DNA of 41,769 nt, taken from assembly GCF_001556045.1 (NCBI RefSeq), contig NZ_LSIC01000035.1:1-41769 (forward strand). The letters are read 5' to 3'. The notes under the pieces are model-generated. The model was not told the DNA's origin. It searched no databases and saw nothing but the letters and a program-made list of their open reading frames with translations. Of the stretch, positions 16,695 to 25,475 are shown one piece after another (within the stretch, counting starts at the first letter, position 1; every line of letters begins with the position of its first letter). The position numbers and the translations under genes were made by a program. The DNA is from Bradyrhizobium sp. CCH5-F6 (GTDB lineage: Bacteria > Pseudomonadota > Alphaproteobacteria > Rhizobiales > Xanthobacteraceae).

Positions 16695-18728
16695 TTGCTG
16701 CGTGTGCTGAATCGTTTTCTCGATCATCTCGAGGAGTGGCTGATCGCGACGATGATCGCCGCCGCGACGTCGCTCATCTTCGTCGCGGTGCTGCACCGCT
16801 ATGGCGCCGGGTTGTCGATCGACATCGCCAAATGGGCCGAAGCCCGCAACTTGACCTTCCTCGCCGTGCCGGCGCGCGCCGCGTTTACCTGGCTTGCCGC
16901 GCTCGACCTGTCCTGGGCGCAGGAGCTCTGCATCTACATGTTCATCTGGATGGCGAAGTTCGGCGCCGCCTATGGCGTGCGGACCGGCATCCATGTCGGC
17001 GTCGACGTGCTGGTCAACATCCTGCCCGGCGGGTCGCGCCGGCGCGTGATCACCTTCGGCCTTCTGTGCGGCGCTCTTTTCACCGCCATCGTCGGCTATT
17101 TCGGGGCCGCCTTCGTCACCCACATGTGGCAGAGCGGCCAGCAGTCCAACGATCTCGAAGCGCCGATGTGGATGGTCTATCTCACCATCCCGCTCGGCTC
17201 CGGCCTGATGTGCTTCCGCTTCCTCCAGGTCGCCTGGTCGTTCTACCGCACCGGCGAACTGCCGCACCACGACATGGCCGGCGTCGAGGGCGTCGAAACG
17301 GATCCGGTGCATCCGGCCCCGGTTACGCGCAGCCAGGTCGTCCGCGACGAGCGCAGCCCGCTCGGCTGGATCCTGATGCTGCTGCCGGTCCTGATCGTCG
17401 CCATATGCTTCGCCCATGCGGGCCACCTCATCACGCTGCCGCAGGGCGTGCGCGTCGCCATCGTGTTCGCGCTGCTGCTCTCGCTGATGCTGACCGGCAT
17501 GCCGATCTCGATCGCGCTGGGTCTGACCGTGCTCAGCTTCATGTTCACGCTGACCGACGTGCGCACGGAATCGGTGGCGCTGAAGCTGTTCACCGGCATC
17601 GAGAATTTCGAAATCATGGCGATCCCGTTCTTCATCCTCGCCGGCAACTTCCTGACCCATGGCGGCGTCGCGCGACGGATGATCGCGTTCGCGACCTCGC
17701 TGGTCGGCCATTGGTACGGCGGTCTGGCGCTGTCGGGCGTGGTCGCCTGCGCGCTGTTCGCCGCGATCTCCGGCTCCTCGCCGGCGACCGTGGTGGCGAT
17801 CGGCTCGGTGATCCTGCCTGCGATGGTCGCGCAAGGCTTTCCGAAGCGGTTCGGCGCGGGCGTGATCACGACGTCGGGCTCGCTCGGCATCCTCATTCCG
17901 CCGTCGATCCCGATGGTGCTCTACGCCGTGTCCACGAACAGCTCGGTGGGCAAGCTGTTCATCGCCGGCATCGTGCCGGGACTTGCGCTCGCCTCGCTGC
18001 TCGGCGCCACGACGTTCTATCGGGCCTGGCGCAACGACTATCCGCGGATGCCGAAGGCCACCTTCCTCGAGCGTCTCGATGCATTCCGCAAGTCGATCTG
18101 GGGCATCCTGCTGATCGTGATCGTGATCGGCGGCATCTACAGCGGCCTGTTCACGCCGACCGAAGCCGCCGCCGTCAGCGCGGTCTACGCCTTCATCGTC
18201 GCGGTGTTCATCTACAAGGACCTGAAGCTGCGCGACGTGCCGCGCGTGCTGCTGTCATCGGCGAATCTGTCCGCGATGCTGCTCTACATCATCACCAACG
18301 CCGTGCTGTTTTCGTTCCTGATGACTTACGAGAACGTGCCGCAGGCGCTGGCGCAATGGATGATCGACCAGGGCCTGGGGTGGATCGGCTTCCTGCTGCT
18401 CGTCAACCTGCTGCTGCTGGTGGCGGGCAACGTGATGGAGCCGTCCTCCATCATCCTGATCATGGCGCCGATCCTGTTTCCGGTCGCGATCAAGCTCGGC
18501 ATCGATCCGATCCATTTCGGCATCCTGATGACGGTCAACATGGAGGTCGGACTGTGCCATCCGCCCGTCGGCCTCAATCTCTACGTCGCATCGGGCATCG
18601 CCAAGATGGGCATCACCGAGCTCACGGTCGCGGTGTGGCCGTGGCTGTTGACGATGCTGGGATTCCTGGTGGTGGTGACGTACTGGCCCGGCCTGTCGCT
18701 CTGGCTGCCTCGCTTGCTCGGCATGTAG
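16695..18728 (+). CDS. Fused TRAP transporter permease, DctQ-DctM
   Basis: A 677-residue inner-membrane protein joining both TRAP membrane subunits. Residues 1 to about 185 are the small DctQ part with four hydrophobic segments and the typical WAQELCIYMFIWMAKFGAAYGVRTGIHVGVD. A hydrophilic linker (about 190-225) leads to the large DctM part with GMPISIALGLTVLSFM, IPFFILAGNFLTHGGVARRMI, the AISGSSPATVVAIGSVILPAM region, GSLGILIPPSIPMVLYA and MEVGLCHPPVGLNLYVASGI. The start is TTG, preceded by a strong GGGGGGAT. TRAP permeases import organic acids with the aid of a DctP binding protein and a sodium gradient. No DctP gene lies nearby, so the partner must be encoded elsewhere. Substrate unknown. 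Confidence 0.9.
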   Translation: MLRVLNRFLDHLEEWLIATMIAAATSLIFVAVLHRYGAGLSIDIAKWAEARNLTFLAVPARAAFTWLAALDLSWAQELCIYMFIWMAKFGAAYGVRTGIHVGVDVLVNILPGGSRRRVITFGLLCGALFTAIVGYFGAAFVTHMWQSGQQSNDLEAPMWMVYLTIPLGSGLMCFRFLQVAWSFYRTGELPHHDMAGVEGVETDPVHPAPVTRSQVVRDERSPLGWILMLLPVLIVAICFAHAGHLITLPQGVRVAIVFALLLSLMLTGMPISIALGLTVLSFMFTLTDVRTESVALKLFTGIENFEIMAIPFFILAGNFLTHGGVARRMIAFATSLVGHWYGGLALSGVVACALFAAISGSSPATVVAIGSVILPAMVAQGFPKRFGAGVITTSGSLGILIPPSIPMVLYAVSTNSSVGKLFIAGIVPGLALASLLGATTFYRAWRNDYPRMPKATFLERLDAFRKSIWGILLIVIVIGGIYSGLFTPTEAAAVSAVYAFIVAVFIYKDLKLRDVPRVLLSSANLSAMLLYIITNAVLFSFLMTYENVPQALAQWMIDQGLGWIGFLLLVNLLLLVAGNVMEPSSIILIMAPILFPVAIKLGIDPIHFGILMTVNMEVGLCHPPVGLNLYVASGIAKMGITELTVAVWPWLLTMLGFLVVVTYWPGLSLWLPRLLGM

Positions 18729-18772
18729 CCGCCGCGGGGCCTGGGGCGAGACATGGCTAATGCACGGTAAAT

Positions 18773-18790
18773 CCGCATGCTCAAATGCGG
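18773..18790 (+). terminator. Weak hairpin after the TRAP permease gene
   Basis: CCGCAT-GCTCAA-ATGCGG forms a 6-bp stem 45 bp after the permease stop. There is no T-run after it, so it is a poor intrinsic terminator and may only mark the operon boundary. Confidence 0.25.
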
Positions 18791-18854
18791 TCGTTGAGTA
18801 GCGAGCGCATCTTTACGGGTCCGCGGTAGATAAATGCCAGTGATGGGAGCTGGC

Positions 18855-20012
18855 ATGTTCTTCAACAGAATGGAATCCGGACCGGCGTCGATTTCGGACG
18901 CCGTCCATTTGGAAGTCATCACGGGCCTTCACGGCACGATGATGCCCACCATTCTCGCTGCCGCCTGCCAGGCGATGGTCGGCGCCATCACGACATACGA
19001 GACCGGTGACCTGATGACGGCCGGCCTGACGGTCGCCGGCGTGGTGGTGGCGATTGTCCGTCTCGCCGAGATATTTGCGTTCCGCCACCGCCTCGCGGCT
19101 TCGCCCCGGCTCGATCGGGCCGAGGCCGTGCACTGGGAACGGCGCTACATTGCCGGCACCGTGGTGACGGCCCTCGTGCTCGGTGCGTTTGCCGCGCGCA
19201 GCATCGTGCTGAACGATGCGCTCTGCTGCGTGATGGCGGTCGGCATTGGTTTCGGCTTCGGCGCCGGCGTGGTGGCGCGGCTGGCGCTGCGTCCCGTCGC
19301 GGCGCTGCTCGATCTCGTCGCGATCGCCGCGCCTGCCGCGATCGTGAGCTTCATGCAGCCCGATCTCCGTCATGTCGGGCTCGGTCTCCTCATCCTGATG
19401 TACGTGGTCGCGAGCTTCGAGATGGTTCGGCTCAGCTTCAACGCCTCGATCAACCAGATCACGCTCAAGCGCCAGTTCGAGCAGCTCGCGCGCTCCGACC
19501 CGATGACCGGCGTGTCCAATCGTTCGGTGCTGGCGAAGGATCTGCCCGTGATGCTGTCGGCCGGGATGGTTGCCGTCCATACGCTGGATCTCGACCGCTT
19601 CAAGGAAGCCAACGACCGGTTCGGTCACCCCGCCGGCGATGCGCTGCTGAAACAGGTCGCCGGGCGGCTCAAGGCGCTGGCCGCGCCTGACGACCTCGTG
19701 ATCCGAATGGGCGGCGACGAGTTCGTCCTGGTGCAGCGCGCCGCGTCCGACGCGGAGGCAATGGCACGGCGGATCGTGCAATCGATCGGCAGGCCGTACG
19801 AGGTTGACGGACAGGTGATCGATCTCGGTGCGAGCGTCGGCGTGGCCGTCGCGCCGGACGACGGCCGAACCGCAGAGGCGCTGTTGTCGCGCTCGGACAA
19901 AGCGCTGTACCGTGCCAAGCAGAATCGTGGCGGCTACGTGCTGGCCAGCGAGTTGCGGACGGCGGACAATGCCACGGCATCGCGCCAGGCCGTTGAAGGC
20001 GTAGCTGCTTAG
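18855..20012 (+). CDS. Membrane-anchored GGDEF diguanylate cyclase
   Basis: A 385-residue protein with about six hydrophobic segments in its first 190 residues and a C-terminal GGDEF domain (about 205-370) that would make cyclic di-GMP from two GTP. The active-site motif is intact (GGDEF at 286-290, preceded by DPMTGVSNR and LDLDRFKEANDRFGHPAGD). The inhibitory RxxD site, expected five residues before GGDEF, reads APDD, so the usual product inhibition is probably absent. The start at 18855 is chosen because GGGAG lies five bases upstream; an in-frame ATG at 18834 has no such site. The membrane part does not match a named sensor domain that I recognise, so the signal is unknown. No EAL domain is present. 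Confidence 0.87.
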   Translation: MFFNRMESGPASISDAVHLEVITGLHGTMMPTILAAACQAMVGAITTYETGDLMTAGLTVAGVVVAIVRLAEIFAFRHRLAASPRLDRAEAVHWERRYIAGTVVTALVLGAFAARSIVLNDALCCVMAVGIGFGFGAGVVARLALRPVAALLDLVAIAAPAAIVSFMQPDLRHVGLGLLILMYVVASFEMVRLSFNASINQITLKRQFEQLARSDPMTGVSNRSVLAKDLPVMLSAGMVAVHTLDLDRFKEANDRFGHPAGDALLKQVAGRLKALAAPDDLVIRMGGDEFVLVQRAASDAEAMARRIVQSIGRPYEVDGQVIDLGASVGVAVAPDDGRTAEALLSRSDKALYRAKQNRGGYVLASELRTADNATASRQAVEGVAA

Positions 20013-20020
20013 ACGGCGCA

Positions 20021-20055
20021 CCCTCTCCTCGTCGGGAGGTGAGAGGGGAAGAGGG
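20021..20055. repeat. Short CCCTCTCC/GAGAGGG intergenic repeat
   Basis: CCCTCTCCTCGTCGGGAGG followed by TGAGAGGGGAAGAGGG is a truncated member of the same repeat family seen at 109-198 and 22081-22290. It lies between the diguanylate cyclase and the alkylsulfatase genes. Confidence 0.45.
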
Positions 20056-20142
20056 CATCTCGTTCTGTTTCCTTCGTCTCCTCCAATGGCAATCGACCGC
20101 AAGATGCGGTTAGATGCCGTGCATCAGGCCGGGAGGATACAA

Positions 20143-22071
20143 ATGACCGAACTCAGCAATGAGCCAAAGGACGCATCGCCGTCCGTCATCGCGCAACATG
20201 AGGCCATGCTGAACGCCTTGCCGTTTTCCGACAGACGGGATTTCGACGACGCCGCGCGCGGCTTTCTCGGCACGATCGAGAATGCGACGATCACGAATCC
20301 GCAAGGGCGGACGGTCTGGAGTCTCGAGCCCTACGGTTTCCTGTCCGCCGAGCAGGCGCCGCCCACGGTGAATCCGAGCCTGTGGCGGCAGTCGCGGCTC
20401 AACATGCAGCACGGCCTGTTCGAGGTCGTGCCCGGCGTCTACCAGGTACGCGGGCTCGACATCGCCAACATGACGCTGATCGAGGGCGACAGCGGCGTCA
20501 TCGTCGTGGACACCCTGACCTCGATCGAAGGCGCCCGCGCCGCGCTCGATCTCTACTTCAAGCACCGCGGCACGCGGCCGGTCGCGGCGATCATCTTCAC
20601 CCATACCCACACCGACCATTGGGGCGGCGCGCGGGGCGTGCTGGATGAGGATGCGCTAGCCACTGAAAGCGTGCCGATCATCGCGCCGAACCTGTTCATG
20701 GAACATGCGGTCTCCGAGAACATCATCGCAGGGCCTGCGATGTTGCGCCGGGCGCAGTATCAGTTCGGTCCGCTCCTCGCCAAGGGCGTGCGCGGGCAGG
20801 TCGATTGCGGTCTCGGCAAGTCGATGGCGGCAGGGTCGGTCGCGCTGCTGCGCCCCACGGACCTGATCATGGCGACCGGCGATACGCGCGTGATCGACGG
20901 CGTCGCATTCGAATTCCAGATGGCGCCGAACAGCGAAGCGCCGGCGGAGATGCACTTCTTCGTCCCGCGCTACAAGCTGTTGAACCTCGCCGAGAACTGC
21001 ACGCACAATTTCCACAACCTGCTGCCGTTCCGCGGTGCAGACGTGCGGGACGCACTGGCCTGGTCGAAATATCTGGGCGAGGCTTTGCAGCTCTGGGAAG
21101 GCAAGGCGGAGGCGATGTGCGGCCAGCACCATTGGCCGGTGTGGGGTCGCGAGCGGATCGGCACGATGATCCGCCAGCAGCGCGACCTCTACAAGTTCGC
21201 GCATGACCAGACCATCCGCCTGATGAACCACGGCCTGACCGCAGCCGAAATCGCGGAAACGATCCAGCTGCCGAAGAGCCTGGAAGGCGCCTGGCACGGC
21301 CGCGGCTATTACGGCCATATCCGCCACAATGTGAAGGCGATCTACCAGAAATATCTCGGCTGGTACGATGCCAATCCCGTCAATCTCGATCCGATGCCGC
21401 CGGTCGAGTCGGGCAGGAAATATGTCGAGTATATGGGCGGCGCGGACGCCATCCTCGCGCGGGCGGCTGCCGATTTCGACAAGGGGGAATTCCGCTTCGT
21501 CGCCCAGGTGCTCGGTCATCTCGTCTTTGCCGAGCCGAACAATGCGGCGGCGCGCGCACTTCTGGCCGATACGCTGGAGCAGCTCGGCTATGCCGCCGAG
21601 AGCGCGACCTGGCGCAACGCCTATTTGTTCGGCGCGCAGGAATTGCGACAGGGCATGCCCAAGGTGCCGGCGCGCCCGCCGATGCCGCGCGAGACGCTGG
21701 CGGCGCTGCGCACCTCGCAGCTCTGGGACGTGCTCGGCATCCGACTCAACGGTCCCAAGGCGGAAGGCAAGCACATCGTCTTGAATTGGCGCTTTTCCGA
21801 CACCGGGGAGACGTTCGTTCTCAATCTGGAGAACTGCGCGCTCACTTACGCCGAGGGCGTGCAGGCGGAAAATGCGGACGCCAGCTTCACGCTGGCGCGC
21901 GCTACGCTGGATGAAGTGATCGCGAAGCTGACGAGCTTTCCGGAAGCGGTCGCTGCCGGCAAGGTCAAGCTCGCGGGCAACCCGATGAAGCTCGCCGAGC
22001 TGATGGGCCTCATGGACGAGTTTCCACGGATGTTCGAGATCGTGGAGCCGAAGCGGGCCGTGGTGAGGTAG
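20143..22071 (+). CDS. Alkyl sulfatase, metallo-beta-lactamase superfamily, SdsA1-like
   Basis: A 642-residue type III alkylsulfatase. The metallo-beta-lactamase part carries the zinc motif THTHTDHWGG (His154, His156, Asp158, His159), with further likely ligands in SEAPAEMHFF, LAENCTHNFHN and GQHHWPVWG. A helical dimerisation region (about residues 400-510) and a C-terminal SCP2-like domain (about 525-640) follow, as in Pseudomonas SdsA1. The family hydrolyses primary or secondary alkyl sulfates such as dodecyl sulfate to alcohol and sulfate. SdsA1 is exported; here no clear signal peptide is visible, so it may be cytoplasmic. GGGAGGATACAA before the ATG at 20143 fixes the start; the frame extends upstream without a ribosome site. 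Confidence 0.9.
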   Translation: MTELSNEPKDASPSVIAQHEAMLNALPFSDRRDFDDAARGFLGTIENATITNPQGRTVWSLEPYGFLSAEQAPPTVNPSLWRQSRLNMQHGLFEVVPGVYQVRGLDIANMTLIEGDSGVIVVDTLTSIEGARAALDLYFKHRGTRPVAAIIFTHTHTDHWGGARGVLDEDALATESVPIIAPNLFMEHAVSENIIAGPAMLRRAQYQFGPLLAKGVRGQVDCGLGKSMAAGSVALLRPTDLIMATGDTRVIDGVAFEFQMAPNSEAPAEMHFFVPRYKLLNLAENCTHNFHNLLPFRGADVRDALAWSKYLGEALQLWEGKAEAMCGQHHWPVWGRERIGTMIRQQRDLYKFAHDQTIRLMNHGLTAAEIAETIQLPKSLEGAWHGRGYYGHIRHNVKAIYQKYLGWYDANPVNLDPMPPVESGRKYVEYMGGADAILARAAADFDKGEFRFVAQVLGHLVFAEPNNAAARALLADTLEQLGYAAESATWRNAYLFGAQELRQGMPKVPARPPMPRETLAALRTSQLWDVLGIRLNGPKAEGKHIVLNWRFSDTGETFVLNLENCALTYAEGVQAENADASFTLARATLDEVIAKLTSFPEAVAAGKVKLAGNPMKLAELMGLMDEFPRMFEIVEPKRAVVR

Positions 22072-22080
22072 AGGCTAACT

Positions 22081-22290
22081 CTCTTCCCTTCTCCTCTTGT
22101 GGGAGAAGGTGGCTTAGGCGGCCTTCGGCCGCCGTTCTCAAGAACGCCGAAGCGAAGCTTCGGCTATGGCGCCGGATGAGGGGTATGTCTCCGCTGCGAG
22201 AGTTTCAATGCGGAAGTAGCCCGTCACCCAAGCGAGTGTGCCGCTACCTTCTCGAGGCCCTCTCCCACAAGGGGAGAGGGCACTTCGACT
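22081..22290. repeat. Composite intergenic repeat with three hairpins
   Basis: The region between the convergent sulfatase and glycosyltransferase genes is built from repeat units. Its ends carry CTCTTGTGGGAGAAGG and CCCTCTCCCACAAGGGGAGAG, which are partly complementary. Inside are GCCGAAGC-GAA-GCTTCGGC at 22146-22164 (perfect 8-bp stem) and the hairpin at 22117-22133. The layout matches the repeats at the start of the window. No gene is present. Confidence 0.5.
22117..22133 (+). terminator. Strong GC hairpin after the alkylsulfatase gene
   Basis: GGCGGCC-TTC-GGCCGCC is a perfect 7-bp stem, 46 bp after the sulfatase stop. A T-run is missing (GTTCTC follows), so it may terminate only partly. 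It lies within the repeat at 22081-22290. Confidence 0.35.
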
Positions 22291-22310
22291 GGCAGTGATG
22301 TAGAAGCGCG

Positions 22311-23381
22311 CTACTCCGCGCTGCTCACCAGCTTGATCCGCGGCGCCTTCTGCTCGGCGAGACTGCGATAGGCCGCGAGGTAATCCAGCGCCATGCGCCG
22401 CGCGGTGAAGCGTGTCTCGAACTGCTTGCGGATTGCGGTTCGGTCCAGCTGCGCGAGGCGGTTGACCACGCCTGCCGCGCTGATGACGTCCTCGACGATG
22501 AAGCCGGTGAGGCCCTCGTCGATGATCTCCGGCACCGAGCCGCGGTTGAAGGCGACCACCGGCGTTCCGCACGCCATGGCCTCGATCATGACGAGGCCGA
22601 ACGGCTCCGGCCAGTCGATCGGCAGCAGAAGTCCGAGCGCGCCGCTGAGGAAGTCCGATTTCTCGTGATCGCCGATCTCGCCGATGAACTCGACCAGCGG
22701 ATTATTCTCGATCATCGGCCGGATCAGCTCGTCGTAGTAATCCTGGTCGGCGCGATCGACCTTGGCCGCGATCTTGAGTGGAATGCCGCAATGAGTGGCA
22801 ATCTTGATGGCGCGGTCGACGCCTTTTTCCGGCGCGATGCGGCCGAGCACGGCGAGATACTCCTGTTTCGCCGGCTTCGGCGTCAGCAGATTCTCCGGCA
22901 GGCCATGGTGGATCGTCGTCACCCAGTTCGCCTGCGGCACCGGCCGCCGCTGCGCATTGGAGATCGAAATCACGGGCATCTTGGAGAAGGTGTTGAAGAC
23001 CGGCTGGTGCTCCGGCAGATCGAGCCGGCCGTGCAGCGTGGTCAGGAACGGCGTGGGTTGCCGGTGGAACAGCGACCACGGATAGTAATCGAGATGGAAG
23101 TGGAGGAAGTCGAACTCCTCGTCGTCACATTTCTGCCGCACCCGCTCCAGCAGCACCATGTGCAGCGCATTTGGATCGCGCACGGAACCGTCGAGACGGA
23201 GCGCCCGCGGCCAGAGCGCATCCAGCTTTGCCGATGTTTGCGAGTCGCCGCTGGCGAACAATGTCACGTCATGTCCGAGGGCCACCAGCTCTTCCGTCAA
23301 CCAATGCACCACCCGCTCGGTGCCGCCATACAGCTTGGGTGGAACAGCCTCCGTCAACGGAGCTACCTGCGCGATGCGCAT
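22311..23381 (-). CDS. Glycosyltransferase, GT4 family
   Basis: A 356-residue retaining glycosyltransferase with GT-B fold. The N-terminus MRIAQVAPLTEAVPPKLYGGTERVVHWLTEELVALGHDVTLFASG in substance is typical of GT4 proteins, and the donor site carries the E-x7-E motif in EPFGLVMIEAMACGTPVVAFNRGSVPEII (about residues 257-285), preceded by LAVLGRIAPEKGVDRAI. It would add a sugar from a nucleotide donor to a sugar, lipid or small acceptor at the cytoplasmic side. AGGAG nine bases upstream supports the ATG. It diverges from an ABC exporter gene and shares with it a symmetric stress-type promoter, which suggests a joint role in making and exporting a glycan or glycoside. Donor and acceptor are unknown. 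Confidence 0.88.
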   Translation of the reverse strand: MRIAQVAPLTEAVPPKLYGGTERVVHWLTEELVALGHDVTLFASGDSQTSAKLDALWPRALRLDGSVRDPNALHMVLLERVRQKCDDEEFDFLHFHLDYYPWSLFHRQPTPFLTTLHGRLDLPEHQPVFNTFSKMPVISISNAQRRPVPQANWVTTIHHGLPENLLTPKPAKQEYLAVLGRIAPEKGVDRAIKIATHCGIPLKIAAKVDRADQDYYDELIRPMIENNPLVEFIGEIGDHEKSDFLSGALGLLLPIDWPEPFGLVMIEAMACGTPVVAFNRGSVPEIIDEGLTGFIVEDVISAAGVVNRLAQLDRTAIRKQFETRFTARRMALDYLAAYRSLAEQKAPRIKLVSSAE

Positions 23382-23448
23382 CTCACCATCTCCTCTGTGC
23401 GATCATGATTGAAACCCCCGACTGTACGGCACCGGCATGCCAGACAGG

Positions 23449-23475
23449 GGAACGTTCTCGCACCTGCGAAGTTCC
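23449..23475. promoter_or_regulatory. Symmetric EcfG-type promoter motif GGAAC-N17-GTTCC
   Basis: GGAAC at 23449-23453 and GTTCC at 23471-23475 are separated by 17 bases. The alphaproteobacterial general-stress sigma factor EcfG is known to use GGAAC as -35 and (C)GTT as -10 with a 16-17 bp spacer. Because the motif is its own complement it fits on both strands: the leader would be about 180 bases toward the ABC exporter and about 67 bases toward the glycosyltransferase. The match is by pattern only. Confidence 0.55.
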
Positions 23476-23653
23476 TCTTCCCAAGCGTTACTTATTCGAC
23501 AAGTTCGCGGGCCGTCTCGATGCTGCCACTCCATCTTCTCAGATCGTCCGCATCCGCATGTCGTGATCGCCGGGGCCGGGAACCCAGGCGAAGAGGTCGA
23601 TGTTCAGTCGATCAGTAACAAAATGAAAATCAGCATAACGGGGCGATAGCGAT

Positions 23654-25417
23654 ATGGATCATCTTTCTGGATACGCGCGCAGGCCATTTGCCTTTGTCTT
23701 GCGCTATCTTCGGATGCGAATAGTGTCGCATGTGGTGATCCTGACCGCGGTCGTCGCGGCAGTTGCCTGCTCCGTAGGCACCCAATATGGGGTCAAGTCC
23801 CTTGTCGACGCCTTGTCGGCGGGACCTTCACAAGGCGGCGGCGTATGGCTGGCATTCATTCTGCTCATGTCCCTGATCGCCGCAGACAACTTTCTGTGGC
23901 GGATCGCGAGCTGGACAGCGAGCTTCACCTTTGTCCGGGTCACGGGTGATTTACGGCGTGATATATTTCGTCATCTGACCGGGCACGCGCCGAGCTACTT
24001 CTCGGACCGGATGCCGGGGATGCTGACGAGCCGCATCACGGCGACCTCGAACGCGGTGTTCACGGTCGAGAACATGTTCGTCTGGAACGTGTTGCCGCCC
24101 TGCATCGCCACAATTGCGGCAATCGCACTGATTGGAACCGTCAGTCCCTATATGGCCCTCGGCCTGATGGTGATCGCCGGAGGCATGGTAATTTTGATGT
24201 TTCACCTCGCCGCCGCCGGCAAGCCGCTGCATGACGACTTTGCCGACAAGGCCGCCGCGGTCGACGGCGAGATGATCGACGTGATCAGCAACATGCCGCT
24301 GGTCCGTGCCTTTTGCGGCATCGGCCACGAGCATGAGCGGTTCGACGCGACGGTGAACCGGGAGCTCACCGCGCGAAGCCGCAGCCTGCGTTATCTGGAA
24401 AAGCTGCGGCTGTTGCATGCCGCCATCACCGTGCTCTTGACGATCGCGCTGATGGCCTGGGCAATCACGCTCTGGCAGAAGGGCCAGGCAACGACCGGCG
24501 ATGTCGTGCTGGTCTGTACGCTTGGCATCTCCATCCTGAGCGCCACGCGTGATCTTGCGGTGGCGCTGGTCGATGTCACCCAGCACGTTGCGCGCCTGAC
24601 CGAGGCGATCGCCACGCTGCTGGTGCCGCACGAGTTGCGCGATCACCCCGAGGCGGAGCCGCTGGTGAAGAGCGGCGCGGCAATCGCTTTCAACAACGTC
24701 ACCTTCGGCTATCCCGGTGGCGACAAGATCTTCGAGCGGTTCAGCCTGCGGCTTCAGCCCGGCCAGCGCGTCGGCCTGGTCGGCCAGTCCGGCGGCGGCA
24801 AGTCGACGCTGTTCACGCTGCTCCAGCGCTTCTACGACGTCGACGATGGCCGTATCACCATCGACGGCCAGGATATCTCGAAGGTGACGCAGCTGAGCCT
24901 GCGCGAGGCGATTTCCGTCGTGCCACAGGACATTTCCTTGTTTCATCGCTCGATCCGCGAGAACATCCGCTACGGCCGGCCGAACGCGACCGACGACGAG
25001 GTGCTGCGTGCGGCGATCGCGGCGCGCTGCGATTTCATTGACAGCCTGCCCGAAGGCCTCGACACGATGGTCGGCGACCGCGGCGTCAAGATGTCCGGCG
25101 GCCAGCGCCAGCGCATCGCGATCGCGCGCGCCTTCCTCAAGGACGCGCCGATCCTGCTGCTGGACGAGGCCACCGCCGCGCTCGACAGCGAATCCGAGGA
25201 AGCGATCCGCGAGGCGCTGTCGCGCCTGATGCGCGGCCGCACCGTGATCGCAATCGCCCATCGTCTGGCGACGCTGCGCAATTTCGACCGCGTCGTGGTG
25301 TTGAGACATGGTAAGATCATCGAGGACGGCTCGCCGGAGCGTCTGATGCAGGGTCACGGGCCGTATCGTGAGCTGGTCACGCAGGAAATGAGCCGGCTCG
25401 CGCAAGCTGCCGCGTAA
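23654..25417 (+). CDS. ABC exporter, fused membrane and ATPase domains (type IV/MsbA-like)
   Basis: A 587-residue half-transporter that would work as a homodimer. Six hydrophobic segments occupy about residues 20-310, with the family-typical RVTGDLRRDIFRHLTGHAPSYFSDRMPGMLTSRI in substance near 95-128. The ATPase follows: Walker A GQSGGGKST (about 377-385), Q-loop VVPQDISLF, signature MSGGQRQR, Walker B ILLLDEATAALDSE and switch AHRL. Such proteins export lipids, glycans, peptides or drugs. It is followed after 58 bp by a glycosidase-like gene on the same strand, and it diverges from a glycosyltransferase, so a glycan-related cargo is plausible but unproven. The ribosome site is weak. Confidence 0.88.
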   Translation: MDHLSGYARRPFAFVLRYLRMRIVSHVVILTAVVAAVACSVGTQYGVKSLVDALSAGPSQGGGVWLAFILLMSLIAADNFLWRIASWTASFTFVRVTGDLRRDIFRHLTGHAPSYFSDRMPGMLTSRITATSNAVFTVENMFVWNVLPPCIATIAAIALIGTVSPYMALGLMVIAGGMVILMFHLAAAGKPLHDDFADKAAAVDGEMIDVISNMPLVRAFCGIGHEHERFDATVNRELTARSRSLRYLEKLRLLHAAITVLLTIALMAWAITLWQKGQATTGDVVLVCTLGISILSATRDLAVALVDVTQHVARLTEAIATLLVPHELRDHPEAEPLVKSGAAIAFNNVTFGYPGGDKIFERFSLRLQPGQRVGLVGQSGGGKSTLFTLLQRFYDVDDGRITIDGQDISKVTQLSLREAISVVPQDISLFHRSIRENIRYGRPNATDDEVLRAAIAARCDFIDSLPEGLDTMVGDRGVKMSGGQRQRIAIARAFLKDAPILLLDEATAALDSESEEAIREALSRLMRGRTVIAIAHRLATLRNFDRVVVLRHGKIIEDGSPERLMQGHGPYRELVTQEMSRLAQAAA

Positions 25418-25475
25418 TCCAATAGTCGCGTTCTCGAGTTGGTTGCGTTTCGAAACAAGCGCAGGGGAGCAGCTC

